From Sporosarcina luteola (lineage in GTDB: Bacteria; Bacillota; Bacilli; Bacillales_A; Planococcaceae): a DNA stretch of 64,000 nt. The stretch is from contig NZ_JAMBNV010000001.1 in the NCBI RefSeq assembly GCF_023715245.1, positions 1,116,001 to 1,180,000 on the forward strand, read 5' to 3'. A program made the translations under genes and the position numbers. The notes under the pieces were generated by a model. That model made no database searches. It was not told where the DNA came from and saw nothing but the letters and a program-made list of their open reading frames with translations. Of the stretch, positions 17,255 through 26,084 are shown piece after piece; position 1 is the stretch's first letter; each line of letters begins with the position of its first letter.

Positions 17255-19096
17255 ATGAAACCGATGTTAATGATGGATACAGATGAATTGCCTGTAGGAA
17301 AAGATTGGCTGTATGAAACGAAATACGATGGATTCAGGGCGATTCTCCAATGGGATAAAGAAGGGATTCAGCTATTCAGCAGGAATGAAAAACTATTGAA
17401 CGACATTTTTCCGGAAATTATCGAGGATTGCCGTCGAATTGAACATATGATCAAGCCTTTCCTTCCGCTAGTTTTTGACGGGGAATTGGTCTGTCTTCAA
17501 AACGACTTCAAAAGTGAATTCGCCATTGTGCAGACAAGGGGGCGGATGCGGAAGAAAGAAGTCATTGCCTACCATTCCAATGTATTCCCTTGCCAATACA
17601 TCGTCTTCGATCTTTTAGTGCTGAAAGGAAAAGATGTATCCGGCAAGGTACTTGAAAAGAGGAAAGTGGACCTAAAGAAGTGTTTTGAACAGGTCGGGCT
17701 GCCGACTACGGTGCACTATCGTCACGAAAGTCTAATTCAATTAATAGAAACGTTTACAGACGAAACCGAACTATGGGACCGAGTACGACTGAACAACGGG
17801 GAAGGGGCAATGGCCAAGCGGGTGAAAAGTGTCTGGAGTAATGAAAAAAGGACGAACCAATGGTTGAAAGTGAAAAACTGGCGATTGGTCACAGTCATTA
17901 TCACGAGGTATGAACAGGTAAACGGATTTTTCACAGGTGCCATTTATAGGGATGGTCAGCTAGTTGAGATAACAACATTCAAGCATGGAATGTCAGATGA
18001 GGAATTGAAGACCCTAAGTGAGTTGTTTCTCAAAAATGGACGCCATATTGGAGACTCCGTTTACGAAATTGAGCCTTCCATTTGTGCAAATATAAATTGC
18101 ATCAGCTTTGATGGGAAACATCTGCGCGAGCCGAGGTTCCATTCTTTTCAGTTTGAAGTGAACCCCGATGACTGTCAGTGGCGTCAATTGCTTAGGCAAG
18201 TGAACCCGATTCCAGAGAAGATCCAAATTACTCATCCTGACAAACCTGTTTGGCCGAAGCAAGGCTTGGTGAAAGACGATTACTTACTTTATTTGCAATC
18301 GGCTGCACCCTTTATACTTCCGTTCATGAAAGAACGGCATTTAACCCTAATCCGCTTCCCTCATGGCGTGCCGGGCGAAAAGTTTTATCAGAAAAGCGTA
18401 CCTGATTATGCTCCTGACTTTGTGAAGACATCAAGAGATGAGGACATTGACTATATCGTCTGTAATGATATCACGACATTGCTATGGCTAGGGAATCAGT
18501 TGGCACTTGAATACCACATACCATTTCAAACAATCAATACAAAAATGCCGACCGAGATCGTCTTCGATTTAGACCCGCCTTCCGTAGAGGAATTCTCACT
18601 CTCCGTAGAAGCAGCATTGCGTTTGAAGGCGATATTCGATCAGTTCCAACTGACTTCATTTATCAAAACATCCGGCGGCAAAGGTCTGCAAGTATATATT
18701 CCACTCCCAGTCGATACATTCACATACGACGATACTCGCATCTTCACAAAGTTCGTCTCCGACTTCCTAGTCGATCAAGAGCCGCAATGGTTCACAACCG
18801 AACGCCTGAAAAAGAACAGAGGTAACAAACTATACCTGGACTATGTGCAGCATCACGAAGGAAAAACAATCGTCGCACCCTATTCGCCACGTGGCAACGA
18901 ATTGGCAACAGTCGCAACTCCTTTGAACTGGGAGGAAGTCGGGGCATCGTTGAGGCCAGAACAATTTACGATTAAAAGTGTAACGGAGCGGATGAAAACT
19001 ATCGGTGATCCCTTTCTGGAGTTTAGGAAGGTGGGGGATGTACAACCGTTTGAAGTTGTACTTGAACAGCTGAGAGGGTTATTAGAGGATAACTAA
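17255..19096 (+). CDS. ligD: ATP-dependent DNA ligase/polymerase LigD
   Basis: A 613-residue two-domain NHEJ enzyme that seals Ku-held ends. The ligase domain is N-terminal (about 1-300) with the adenylated lysine in ETKYDGFRA (K23), VFDGELV, NGEGAMAKR and WLKVKNW motifs. The primase-polymerase domain is C-terminal (about 320-600) with RFPHGVPGEKFYQKS, IVFDLDPPS (catalytic Asp pair) and YLDYVQHHEGKTIVAPYS. The LigDom-PolDom order and length match B. subtilis LigD (611); there is no nuclease domain. ATG 17255 is preferred over 17201 because TGGAG stands 9 nt before it and the distance to the KYDG lysine then equals the B. subtilis protein. Divergent from ku. Confidence 0.93.
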   Translation: MKPMLMMDTDELPVGKDWLYETKYDGFRAILQWDKEGIQLFSRNEKLLNDIFPEIIEDCRRIEHMIKPFLPLVFDGELVCLQNDFKSEFAIVQTRGRMRKKEVIAYHSNVFPCQYIVFDLLVLKGKDVSGKVLEKRKVDLKKCFEQVGLPTTVHYRHESLIQLIETFTDETELWDRVRLNNGEGAMAKRVKSVWSNEKRTNQWLKVKNWRLVTVIITRYEQVNGFFTGAIYRDGQLVEITTFKHGMSDEELKTLSELFLKNGRHIGDSVYEIEPSICANINCISFDGKHLREPRFHSFQFEVNPDDCQWRQLLRQVNPIPEKIQITHPDKPVWPKQGLVKDDYLLYLQSAAPFILPFMKERHLTLIRFPHGVPGEKFYQKSVPDYAPDFVKTSRDEDIDYIVCNDITTLLWLGNQLALEYHIPFQTINTKMPTEIVFDLDPPSVEEFSLSVEAALRLKAIFDQFQLTSFIKTSGGKGLQVYIPLPVDTFTYDDTRIFTKFVSDFLVDQEPQWFTTERLKKNRGNKLYLDYVQHHEGKTIVAPYSPRGNELATVATPLNWEEVGASLRPEQFTIKSVTERMKTIGDPFLEFRKVGDVQPFEVVLEQLRGLLEDN

Positions 19097-19208
19097 CCCT
19101 CCTCTTCATAAATTATTTACAGAATGCTGAATTTTATGATAAAGTCTTATCTATGTATTATTAAGTGACAGTTTCTAGATAAATAGATTTATGGAAGGGG
19201 AGGATACC

Positions 19209-20801
19209 ATGGAAGTGCCATTAATTCTAACTCAATTTTTAGATCATGCCGTTAAACTCTATGGAGATAAAAAAGCGATTATCTGTGATGACCGGGTATT
19301 TACTTATCGGGAAATGAATGACCGTGTTAACCAGTTGTCGGATGGTCTCCGAAAGTTAGGTGTGAAAAAAGGCGACAGAGTGGCCTATCTTGCACCAAAT
19401 ACTGTAGAAATGCTAGAAGGTTTTTATGGCGTGTTTCAGCTAGGGGCTGTCATGGTGCCGTTGAATATCCGCTTAAAACCGGAGGATTACCTCTATATCT
19501 TAAATCATAGCGGGTCAAAGATTCTGTTTGTAGATCAGGACTTATACAATTTAATCCTGCCGGTTAGAGAAAAGCTGGAAACCGTCGAGGAGATCATTGT
19601 TCACTATTATGACGGCTCCTGTGATGAAGTAAACTATGATGAATTTTTACATGCCCACTCAAAAGAAACATTCCAACGTGAAGCTTTGGAGGAGACGGAT
19701 GTCTGCAGCTTGCTATACACGAGTGGAACAACCGGGAAACCTAAAGGCGTGATGTTGACACATCGAAATAACTATCTTCATGCTTTGACATGTATGCATC
19801 ATTTACGGGTAACGGACGAGGATGTCCTTGCACATGTGTTGCCGATGTTTCACGTCAATGGTTGGGGCTCCCCGTTCTACTACACAGCAAACGGAGCAAC
19901 TCAAGTCTGTTTACGAAAAGCCTCGCCAGAAAGTATTTTTGATGCACTGGAGAAACATGGTGTCACTGTCATGCATATGGCTCCGACGGTATTGAATTCA
20001 TTATTGCAATACTACGATGAAAACCCATTACAACTTGAGCAAAGCACGCGTGTATTTATTGCTGGATCAGCACCGCCAACAGCATTTGTCAATAGAGTGG
20101 AAGATGAGCTAGGGTGGGAGTTCATCCAAGTATACGGCATGACGGAATCCAGTCCGTTAAGTACCATCTCAAGAATCCGCACTCACTTCAAAGATTTTAC
20201 AAGAGATGAAGAGTCTCGTTTAAAAGCAAAAGCGGGGTACCAAATGATTGGTACTGATGTAAGAGTCGTAAATGATTTGGGGGAAGAAGTGGCTTGGAAT
20301 GGAAAGGAAATTGGAGAACTCATTGTCCGTGGAAATGGTGTCATGAAAGGGTATTGGAGAAACGAAGAAGCGACAATGGAAGCCATCCGAGATGGTTGGC
20401 TGTATACAGGAGATATGGCTGTTGTGGATGAGTATGGAACTGTAGGGATCGTCGACCGGAAAAAAGACGTCATTATCTCTGGGGGCGAAAATATATCCTC
20501 CATTGAAGTTGAGGGCGTCTTGTATGATCATCCAGCCATTCTGGAAGCGGCGGTAATTGCAGTTCCTCATGAAAAATGGGGGGAAACGCCTCATGCCTAC
20601 GTGGTTCTACGTTCAGGGTATAACGCCACCGAAGAAGACCTAATTCAATTTACAAGAGACAAACTCGCCCATTTTAAAGCGATTACGGGAGTCACCTTTG
20701 TTGATGAACTACCTAAAAATGCTTCCGGAAAGATTTTAAAAGTGCAGCTGCGCAATGACTACTGGGAGTCGGTTGGAAAAGCGGGGAGATTTGTTAACTG
20801 A
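19209..20801 (+). CDS. Long/medium-chain acyl-CoA ligase (ANL superfamily)
   Basis: A 530-residue AMP-forming acyl-CoA synthetase. The P-loop LLYTSGTTGKPKGVMLTH is at about 166-183, the YGMTES motif at about 312-317, LYTGDMAVVDEYGTVGIVDRKKDVIISGGENISS is the hinge region, and LPKNASGKILK lies near the C-terminus. These indicate a fatty acid:CoA ligase of the YngI/LcfB/DitJ type; exact chain length cannot be read from sequence. The ATG at 19209 has AAGGGGAGG 6 nt upstream, and the in-frame ATG at 19191 overlaps that site. It is monocistronic between ligD and the convergent rpsD and is not part of the B. subtilis gene order here. Confidence 0.88.
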   Translation: MEVPLILTQFLDHAVKLYGDKKAIICDDRVFTYREMNDRVNQLSDGLRKLGVKKGDRVAYLAPNTVEMLEGFYGVFQLGAVMVPLNIRLKPEDYLYILNHSGSKILFVDQDLYNLILPVREKLETVEEIIVHYYDGSCDEVNYDEFLHAHSKETFQREALEETDVCSLLYTSGTTGKPKGVMLTHRNNYLHALTCMHHLRVTDEDVLAHVLPMFHVNGWGSPFYYTANGATQVCLRKASPESIFDALEKHGVTVMHMAPTVLNSLLQYYDENPLQLEQSTRVFIAGSAPPTAFVNRVEDELGWEFIQVYGMTESSPLSTISRIRTHFKDFTRDEESRLKAKAGYQMIGTDVRVVNDLGEEVAWNGKEIGELIVRGNGVMKGYWRNEEATMEAIRDGWLYTGDMAVVDEYGTVGIVDRKKDVIISGGENISSIEVEGVLYDHPAILEAAVIAVPHEKWGETPHAYVVLRSGYNATEEDLIQFTRDKLAHFKAITGVTFVDELPKNASGKILKVQLRNDYWESVGKAGRFVN

Positions 20802-20819
20802 ACTAATAGTGAAAATCAG

Positions 20820-20858
20820 AAAAAACCCCGAAATTGCAAATGCAATCTCGGGGTTTTC
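20820..20858. terminator. Bidirectional terminator between acyl-CoA ligase and rpsD
   Basis: AAAACCCCGA and TCGGGGTTTT flank ATTGC/GCAAT around AAAT. A-rich and T-rich flanks on both sides suit either direction. Confidence 0.88.
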
Positions 20859-20870
20859 ATAAGGAAGCGA

Positions 20871-21473
20871 TTAACGAGAGTAGTACTCAACGATAAGTGC
20901 TTCGTTAATTTCAGCAGCAAGTTCGCTGCGCTCAGGAAGACGTACAAATGTACCGACTTTAGTGTCAGTGTTGAATGTAACGTACTCAGGAACATAGTTG
21001 TTCACTTCTAGAGCTTCGTTAACAACATCAAGGTTTTGAGATTTTTCACGAAGAGAGATCTCTTGACCAGGTTTTACGCTGAAAGAAGGGATGTCAACGC
21101 GTTTGCCGTCAACTAGGATGTGACCATGGTTGACGAGTTGGCGAGCTGCACGGCGAGTGCGTGCAAGACCCATGCGGTATACGATATTGTCAAGGCGAGT
21201 TTCAAGAAGAATCATGAAGTTCTCACCGTGTTTACCAGGCATTTTACCAGCTTTGTTGAAAACAGTTTTAAATTGACGCTCGTTCACGCCGAACATGAAA
21301 CGAAGTTTTTGTTTTTCTTGTAATTGCAATCCGTATTCGGAAAGTTTTTTACGTTGTGTAGGACCGTGTTGTCCCGGTGCGTAAGGGCGTTTTTCGATTT
21401 CTTTTCCAGTACCGCTTAGCGAAATGCCAAGACGACGGGAAAGTTTCCAAGATGGACCTGTATAACGAGCCAT
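20871..21473 (-). CDS. rpsD: 30S ribosomal protein S4
   Basis: A 200-residue primary 16S rRNA-binding protein that nucleates 30S assembly and, in B. subtilis, represses its own mRNA. It starts [18 protein letters not shown], with the [11 protein letters not shown] block and the S4 RNA-binding domain at about 92-155 ([34 protein letters not shown]). Length is the same as B. subtilis S4. The ATG at 21473 follows GAGGAGGAG; a longer in-frame start lies in the leader and is rejected. It is a single-gene transcript with a strong promoter and an approximately 180-nt leader. Confidence 0.98.
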   Translation of the reverse strand: MARYTGPSWKLSRRLGISLSGTGKEIEKRPYAPGQHGPTQRKKLSEYGLQLQEKQKLRFMFGVNERQFKTVFNKAGKMPGKHGENFMILLETRLDNIVYRMGLARTRRAARQLVNHGHILVDGKRVDIPSFSVKPGQEISLREKSQNLDVVNEALEVNNYVPEYVTFNTDTKVGTFVRLPERSELAAEINEALIVEYYSR

Positions 21474-21657
21474 GAAAGACTCCTCCTCTGTTTTGGTTTT
21501 ATTTTGTTGTAAAATAAGAACCAGATGCATTCAATCCGCGTGCCATTCTATAATCTTGCATCCTCGCCTCAGCAGCCACGAGGTTACGCGATGCACCTTA
21601 TCTAAAAGGAATAGACTGGACAGCATGGATCATACAACTGCTGCAACTATTTTACAC
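21474..21657 (-). ncRNA. rpsD leader, putative S4 autoregulatory element
   Basis: The region between the rpsD promoter and start codon can fold strongly: GCATC/GATGC enclosing CCTCG/CGAGG (about 21556-21595), and a further GATGCA segment downstream that could form a pseudoknot. B. subtilis rpsD is repressed by S4 binding to a leader pseudoknot; that this leader does the same is inferred from position, length and structure. Confidence 0.6.
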
Positions 21658-21664
21658 AAGGAAC

Positions 21665-21693
21665 ATCATAACAATTATACGGATGTGAGTCAA
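21665..21693 (-). promoter_or_regulatory. rpsD promoter
   Basis: On the minus strand TTGACT (21693-21688), 17 nt, TATGAT (21670-21665): a near-consensus sigma-A promoter. Confidence 0.8.
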
Positions 21694-21816
21694 GCTCTTT
21701 TCCTCGCCGTCGAAATATACGCGCAGAATCGATGTAAAAACTATTAATAATAGGTTGTATGTATTAGAATAATGGAATAGGTATAAATACGGGGAACATG
21801 AATGAGGGTGATGGAA

Positions 21817-23661
21817 ATGAACGTTCATGAAATGACATTATATGAAATGAAATGTTCCATTTTTGATTTATTGTCAAATCTTGATCACGAATATCCTTTG
21901 GAAAAAATGCTCGTTGAGTTCAAAGAACTATTCATGAGTCTTTTTGAAATTAAAGATGCGGAAATACTACTGTACGACAATAATCGTTTTACACCGCTCT
22001 TCAATACTACGTCTTATCAGAACAATCGCGGACTGGAAACATATACAAAAGACCATCCAATCTTCAATGTGTCATTCATCTCACATGCTTCCGACAGAGA
22101 ATATGAGTTTGCGGATGATTCGCTTATCATAAGGGATGTCCATCTTGCTCCTCTTGCCGCACTACTCTTCAGGGCCAGTGAGAAATGGCATGCATTTGCC
22201 CAAACGCCGCACTTGAAGGTGCTGAAGAAAGCATTTGGCACATTCATTGGCCAAGTTATACAAATGCACAAGATTTCGGAGAACGAGAAGGCTTATAGGC
22301 ATCTATTCGAAGTGGCCGAACTTTTCAACTCTACGATGGAAAGCGATGTAATTCTCGAGGGCTTAATGGAAGCTGTGTGTGGATCTTTCCCGGCTTACAA
22401 AGTCAATCTGCTCCTTTCGAATGAACAGAAAGGCAAAACAAATGAGTACCGTTTGTTTGACTATGCCAATGAAAGGGCGTCTGCAGTCGATGCGTTCCTA
22501 TCAGGGGACTTGACGATTGAGAATGCCGTTGATATTGCAAGCAGTCTTCTGAATGCGCCCATTCGAGGAAGGCAGGGGATTTACGGTATATTGCAGATAA
22601 CTGCCCCGAAAAACACTGAATTTACGGTTGCGCAGAAGAGTTTTATCCGATCAATGGCGAATGGCGCAGGTAATGCACTCGAAAACGCCAGTCTCTACGA
22701 CCAATCCCATCGCCTAGTCGATGATCTGCGATTAGTGAATGAAGCGTCTAGGGAATTGAATAGTAATTTGGATCTAGATGAAATGATCGCTTTTCTCAAA
22801 GTCCAGTTCATGAATGCGTTCTGCCCGCATGAAATGGCCTTTATCTTTTATGAAGACCAATGCAACTACTCCATCTCACCTTCGTCGACGCCACTCTTCA
22901 AAGAAACTGCAGGTAAAAGATATATAGATTCAGTTTCAGCACGTTTCAGAAATGGAGAAGAAGCAATTTTCGACGCCAATATACAAGAGGGTAATATCAA
23001 TGAGTTCAAATCACTTGTCGCCCTTCCGATCAGCAATGGAGGTGAGGTGATCGGATTCGTAATCCTCATGCACCGGGAAGAGTACTTTTTTTCATTTGAC
23101 AGTTATAAATTGATGCGCTCCCTCATCGGCCATTCATCGCTGGCGATTTCGAACATCATGCTGCGCGATCAGTTGCAAGAGCTTGTCAATAAAGATCATC
23201 TCACTAAATTATTTACTCGTTCGTATTTAGATGAAATTGTTACAGCATCGATAGATAGAGAGGAATCCGGCGTATTCATCTTATTGGATGTCGATGATTT
23301 CAAATTGGTGAATGACTCTTACGGGCATACAACAGGGGATATGGTGTTGCGGCAGATCTCGGCCTTGATCCTCTCGATAGTGGAAGGTCGGGGGATCGCA
23401 AGCAGATGGGGCGGTGAGGAAATTGCAATCTTCATGCCGTCCGCAACAGTAGAAGAAGGACTGGATTTGGCCAAACAACTTGTCATAGGAATACCTGAGG
23501 CCACCGATCCAACTGTGACAGTATCGATTGGCTTGAGTGGTTGGTCTCCTACTGACGGCAAATCGTATAAGGAGCTTTTCCAAGCGACGGATCACGCTCT
23601 TTATCATGCGAAAAACCATGGGAAGAACAGGTTCGTTCTACATGAGCAGCTTCAGCGCTGA
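21817..23661 (+). CDS. dgcP: Diguanylate cyclase DgcP (GAF-GAF-GGDEF)
   Basis: A 614-residue soluble protein at the position of B. subtilis dgcP (ytrP), which makes cyclic di-GMP from GTP. Residues 1-150 are a poorly conserved sensor-like region, followed by two GAF-like domains (about 155-300 and 310-445) and a GGDEF domain (about 455-610) beginning DHLTKLFTRSYLDE. The active loop reads RWGGEEIAIF, so the signature is GGEEI rather than GGDEF/GGEEF; the metal-binding LLDVDDFKLVND is intact. No RxxD inhibitory site precedes the loop. No membrane segment is seen. The ATG at 21817 has GAGGGTGAT 4 nt upstream. Cyclase activity is likely but not certain. Confidence 0.85.
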   Translation: MNVHEMTLYEMKCSIFDLLSNLDHEYPLEKMLVEFKELFMSLFEIKDAEILLYDNNRFTPLFNTTSYQNNRGLETYTKDHPIFNVSFISHASDREYEFADDSLIIRDVHLAPLAALLFRASEKWHAFAQTPHLKVLKKAFGTFIGQVIQMHKISENEKAYRHLFEVAELFNSTMESDVILEGLMEAVCGSFPAYKVNLLLSNEQKGKTNEYRLFDYANERASAVDAFLSGDLTIENAVDIASSLLNAPIRGRQGIYGILQITAPKNTEFTVAQKSFIRSMANGAGNALENASLYDQSHRLVDDLRLVNEASRELNSNLDLDEMIAFLKVQFMNAFCPHEMAFIFYEDQCNYSISPSSTPLFKETAGKRYIDSVSARFRNGEEAIFDANIQEGNINEFKSLVALPISNGGEVIGFVILMHREEYFFSFDSYKLMRSLIGHSSLAISNIMLRDQLQELVNKDHLTKLFTRSYLDEIVTASIDREESGVFILLDVDDFKLVNDSYGHTTGDMVLRQISALILSIVEGRGIASRWGGEEIAIFMPSATVEEGLDLAKQLVIGIPEATDPTVTVSIGLSGWSPTDGKSYKELFQATDHALYHAKNHGKNRFVLHEQLQR

Positions 23662-23693
23662 AAATGACGCTGAAGTTGCTCTTTTTCTTTTTC
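23645..23693 (+). terminator. dgcP terminator
   Basis: AGCAGCTTCAGCG (inside the last codons) pairs with CGCTGAAGTTGCT and is followed by CTTTTTCTTTTT. Confidence 0.88.
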
Positions 23694-23757
23694 ATAAAAG
23701 AGAGTAAGATGAAATTAGGAAATGTAAGTGCTTACAATATTGAAAGGCGGAATGGAA

Positions 23758-24969
23758 ATGAATAAATCGAAACTGCACAAAGACACGCTCGTAATCCATG
23801 AAGGCTATGATGACACTGAACATCATGGCAGCTTGGCTGTGCCACTCTATCAGACTTCGACATATTCTTTTGAAACTGCAGAACAAGGGGAAAAGCGCTT
23901 TTCGGGTGAGGAGGCGGGCAATATTTACTCACGGCTCGGCAATCCGACCGTACGCATACTTGAGGAAAGGATGGCCGCACTTGAAAATGGGGCAGGTGCA
24001 CTTGCTTTCGGCTCCGGAATGGCGGCGGTCAGCTCCATACTTGTCCACTTGACGAAAGCGGGCGACCATATTATCTGCTCTAGAGGAATCTATGGATGTA
24101 CATTCGGTTTACTAGGAATCATGGAAGAGAAATATAATATTACCCATAGCCTGATCAGCATGACGACCGAGGATGAGATTGAAAAGGCAATCACACCGGA
24201 AACGGTATGTATTTATGTGGAAACGCCGATCAATCCGACGATGGAATTGGTAGACTTGAAAATGGTCTGCGATGTAGCTCGGAAACATGGATTAGTAGTC
24301 GTCGTAGATAACACATTCACCTCGCCTTATTTACAAAACCCCATTGATTATGGAGCGGATTTTGTCTTGCATAGCGCAACGAAATATATTAATGGTCATG
24401 GAGACGTAATCGCTGGACTGCTCGTCGGAAAGGATGCCGAAGAGATGCAAAAGCTGAAGATGACCGTTCAAAAAGATTACGGAGCGATTATGTCCCCGTT
24501 CGATGCATGGTTGCTCATCCGTGGATTGAAGACGTTGTCAGTCCGAATGGAAAGGCATACGGCTAATGCTGAAAAACTCCTTGCCTATTTGAAAGGACAA
24601 AAACTTGTCGAAAATATCTACTATCCTTTCGATCAAAGCAATCCACAATTTGAAATTGCCAAGCGACAAATGAAAGCTGGAGGCGGGCTCATTTCATTTA
24701 CAGTAAAAGGCGGTAAAGAAGGCGCGCAAACATTCATGGATAGCCTCTCGTTGATCAAAATAGCCGTCAGTCTTGGTGATGCCGAAACGCTTATTCAACA
24801 CCCGGCTACGATGACGCATTCAGGCGTTCCAGAAGCCGACCGCTTGCAGATGGGCATTGAAGATTCTTTGCTCCGTCTATCTGTCGGTCTCGAATACGCT
24901 GACGACCTCATTGCCGACTTGGATTCCGCATTCATCGCATTGGCACAAAAATATTCCACACATGCATAA
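23758..24969 (+). CDS. megL: Methionine gamma-lyase (Cys/Met metabolism PLP enzyme)
   Basis: A 403-residue fold-type I PLP enzyme of the trans-sulfuration family. The PLP lysine is in HSATKYINGHGD; the SRLGNPTVRILEERMAALE block and SLGDAETLIQHPATMTHS are family hallmarks. The segment YGCTFGLL carries the cysteine that distinguishes methionine gamma-lyases from cystathionine gamma-lyases (YGGT), so cleavage of methionine to methanethiol, ammonia and 2-oxobutyrate is the likely reaction. It could still act on cystathionine or homocysteine. ATG 23758 is preferred to 23752 because AAGGCGG is 7 nt upstream. Monocistronic with strong terminators on both sides; no SAM riboswitch or T-box is seen before it. 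Confidence 0.85.
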   Translation: MNKSKLHKDTLVIHEGYDDTEHHGSLAVPLYQTSTYSFETAEQGEKRFSGEEAGNIYSRLGNPTVRILEERMAALENGAGALAFGSGMAAVSSILVHLTKAGDHIICSRGIYGCTFGLLGIMEEKYNITHSLISMTTEDEIEKAITPETVCIYVETPINPTMELVDLKMVCDVARKHGLVVVVDNTFTSPYLQNPIDYGADFVLHSATKYINGHGDVIAGLLVGKDAEEMQKLKMTVQKDYGAIMSPFDAWLLIRGLKTLSVRMERHTANAEKLLAYLKGQKLVENIYYPFDQSNPQFEIAKRQMKAGGGLISFTVKGGKEGAQTFMDSLSLIKIAVSLGDAETLIQHPATMTHSGVPEADRLQMGIEDSLLRLSVGLEYADDLIADLDSAFIALAQKYSTHA

Positions 24970-24976
24970 AAAATGA

Positions 24977-25028
24977 GGCTATCCCAGAAAATCAGCAAAA
25001 TCTGACTTTCTGGGATAGCCCTTTTTAC
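24977..25028 (+). terminator. megL terminator
   Basis: GGCTATCCCAGAAA pairs perfectly with TTTCTGGGATAGCC around a smaller TCAG/CTGA hairpin and is followed by CTTTTT. Confidence 0.92.
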
Positions 25029-25057
25029 TTGAAATAAATGAAGTAGCCTTACCAACC

Positions 25058-25186
25058 GTTGCTTTCCGTTCCAGGCGCACGCTTTCCGGGGGGCGGGCGG
25101 TGAGCCTCCTCGTCCGCTTCGCTACCTGTGGGGTCTCACCTGTCCCGATAATCTCCCAGGAGTCGGCGCCTTCCTCTCCAAGCAAC
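25058..25186. repeat. GC-rich hairpin repeat, copy 1
   Basis: A 129-bp imperfect palindrome. Termini GTTGCTT...GGCGC and GGCGCC...AAGCAAC are inverted repeats; the core carries GGTGAGCCTCCTCG, GGGGTCTCACC and CCCAGGAGTCG, shared with copies at 25460, 48041 and 62526. Same orientation as copy 4 and inverted relative to copies 2 and 3. Non-coding. Confidence 0.8.
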
Positions 25187-25293
25187 TTACAGCTACAATT
25201 AAAGAATTATATATAATAATTCATCAATCAGGAAAATTGGAGTGACTAGACCCCACTTCGGAAACTTGAATCTTACTCGAAGGTATTTTAAAA

Positions 25294-25452
25294 ATGGCTC
25301 AAGTGAAAAAGCTAGGAGATGCTATTTTTAACATCGCTCTAGCTCAAATGCAATCCAAAATAGAAGAGAGTTTATTTGTTGATGATAAAATTGAAAATAT
25401 TGCAGTGGCCGAAAAAGTAGGGATGAAAGGGCTTCACTTAGATAAAGGATAA
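25294..25452 (+). pseudogene. Remnant of a HAD-superfamily hydrolase
   Basis: A 52-codon frame encodes a peptide ending LFVDDKIENIAVAEKVGMKGLHLDKG. This is the motif IV region of haloacid-dehalogenase-like hydrolases (acidic pair in VDDKIENI, then a helix and GMKG), normally near the C-terminus of a 200-residue enzyme. Motifs I-III, including the nucleophilic DxD, are missing, and there is no ribosome site before the ATG. The upstream 100 bp contains no continuing frame. The piece sits between two inverted copies of the GC-rich repeat, which fits deletion of the rest of the gene. A functional 52-residue protein is unlikely. Confidence 0.6.
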
Positions 25453-25459
25453 ACACTTA

Positions 25460-25580
25460 GAAAATTGCCAGAAAAGGCGACACTCCTGCGGGAACAGCGT
25501 TGACCGAAGACCCCGCAGGAGCGCAGCGACGAGGAGGCTGAGGCGACGCCCGCGGAAAGGGAGCCGTTCTGGTGATTTTC
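25460..25580. repeat. GC-rich hairpin repeat, copy 2
   Basis: A 121-bp imperfect palindrome with tips GAAAATTGCCAGAA and TTCTGGTGATTTTC. The core GACTCCTGCGGG-like, GACCCCGCAGGAGCG, CGACGAGGAGGCT and CCCGCGGAAAG blocks match the other copies, in the orientation of copy 3. It ends 3 nt before the fRMsr stop codon and may also act as its transcription stop. Confidence 0.8.
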
Positions 25581-25583
25581 GTA

Positions 25584-26084
25584 TTACTGGATAGACTCTT
25601 TATAAATATGCTTAATTAAGACATTCACAAATTGCTCTAGCCCCGCTTGATCATCTTCATTAAAACGGTCATACTCCGGACTGTCGATATCGAGAACTCC
25701 GATCACTTCACCGTCTTTAATCAAAGGAACTACAATTTCTGAACGAGATGCGGCATCACATGCTATATGGCCCGGAAACTGATTGACGTCCGGAACCAAA
25801 ATGGTCTCCTGTTTTTGGGCTGCAGTTCCGCATACACCTTTCCCTAGCGGAATGCGAATGCAAGCAGGTAATCCTTGGAATGGCCCGAGCACAAGTTCAT
25901 CCTCTCCATCCATCATATAAAAGCCGACCCAATTGATACGATCGAAAAATTGATTCAACAAAGCAGAGGCATTGCTCAAATTCGCATAGCGGTTGCTCTC
26001 TCCTGTAAGCAACGCATCAAGCTGTTTTGCCAGTTGTACATACTTCTCCTTTGGAATATCCGAATAATTCGTAGCAGTAAACAA
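25584..26084 (-). CDS. Free methionine-(R)-sulfoxide reductase (GAF type)
   Basis: A 166-residue single GAF-domain protein of the fRMsr family (B. subtilis YtsP), which reduces free methionine-R-sulfoxide with thioredoxin. The catalytic-region cysteines are present: GLPACIRIPLGKGVCGTAA holds two and PGHIACDAASRSEIVVP the third, as in active enzymes. The start is taken as TTG at 26084 (MFTATNYSD), 5 nt after AGGGGGTG and in register with YtsP; the longer frame begins on the GTG inside that ribosome site. It lies between rpsD/dgcP and ezrA as in Bacillus, on the opposite strand to ezrA. Confidence 0.9.
   Translation of the reverse strand: MFTATNYSDIPKEKYVQLAKQLDALLTGESNRYANLSNASALLNQFFDRINWVGFYMMDGEDELVLGPFQGLPACIRIPLGKGVCGTAAQKQETILVPDVNQFPGHIACDAASRSEIVVPLIKDGEVIGVLDIDSPEYDRFNEDDQAGLEQFVNVLIKHIYKESIQ

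Noticed and set aside
25058..25186. Insertion sequence or transposase
   Set aside because: Inverted termini are present but the element is only about 130 bp and has no reading frame; no transposase is found anywhere in the window.
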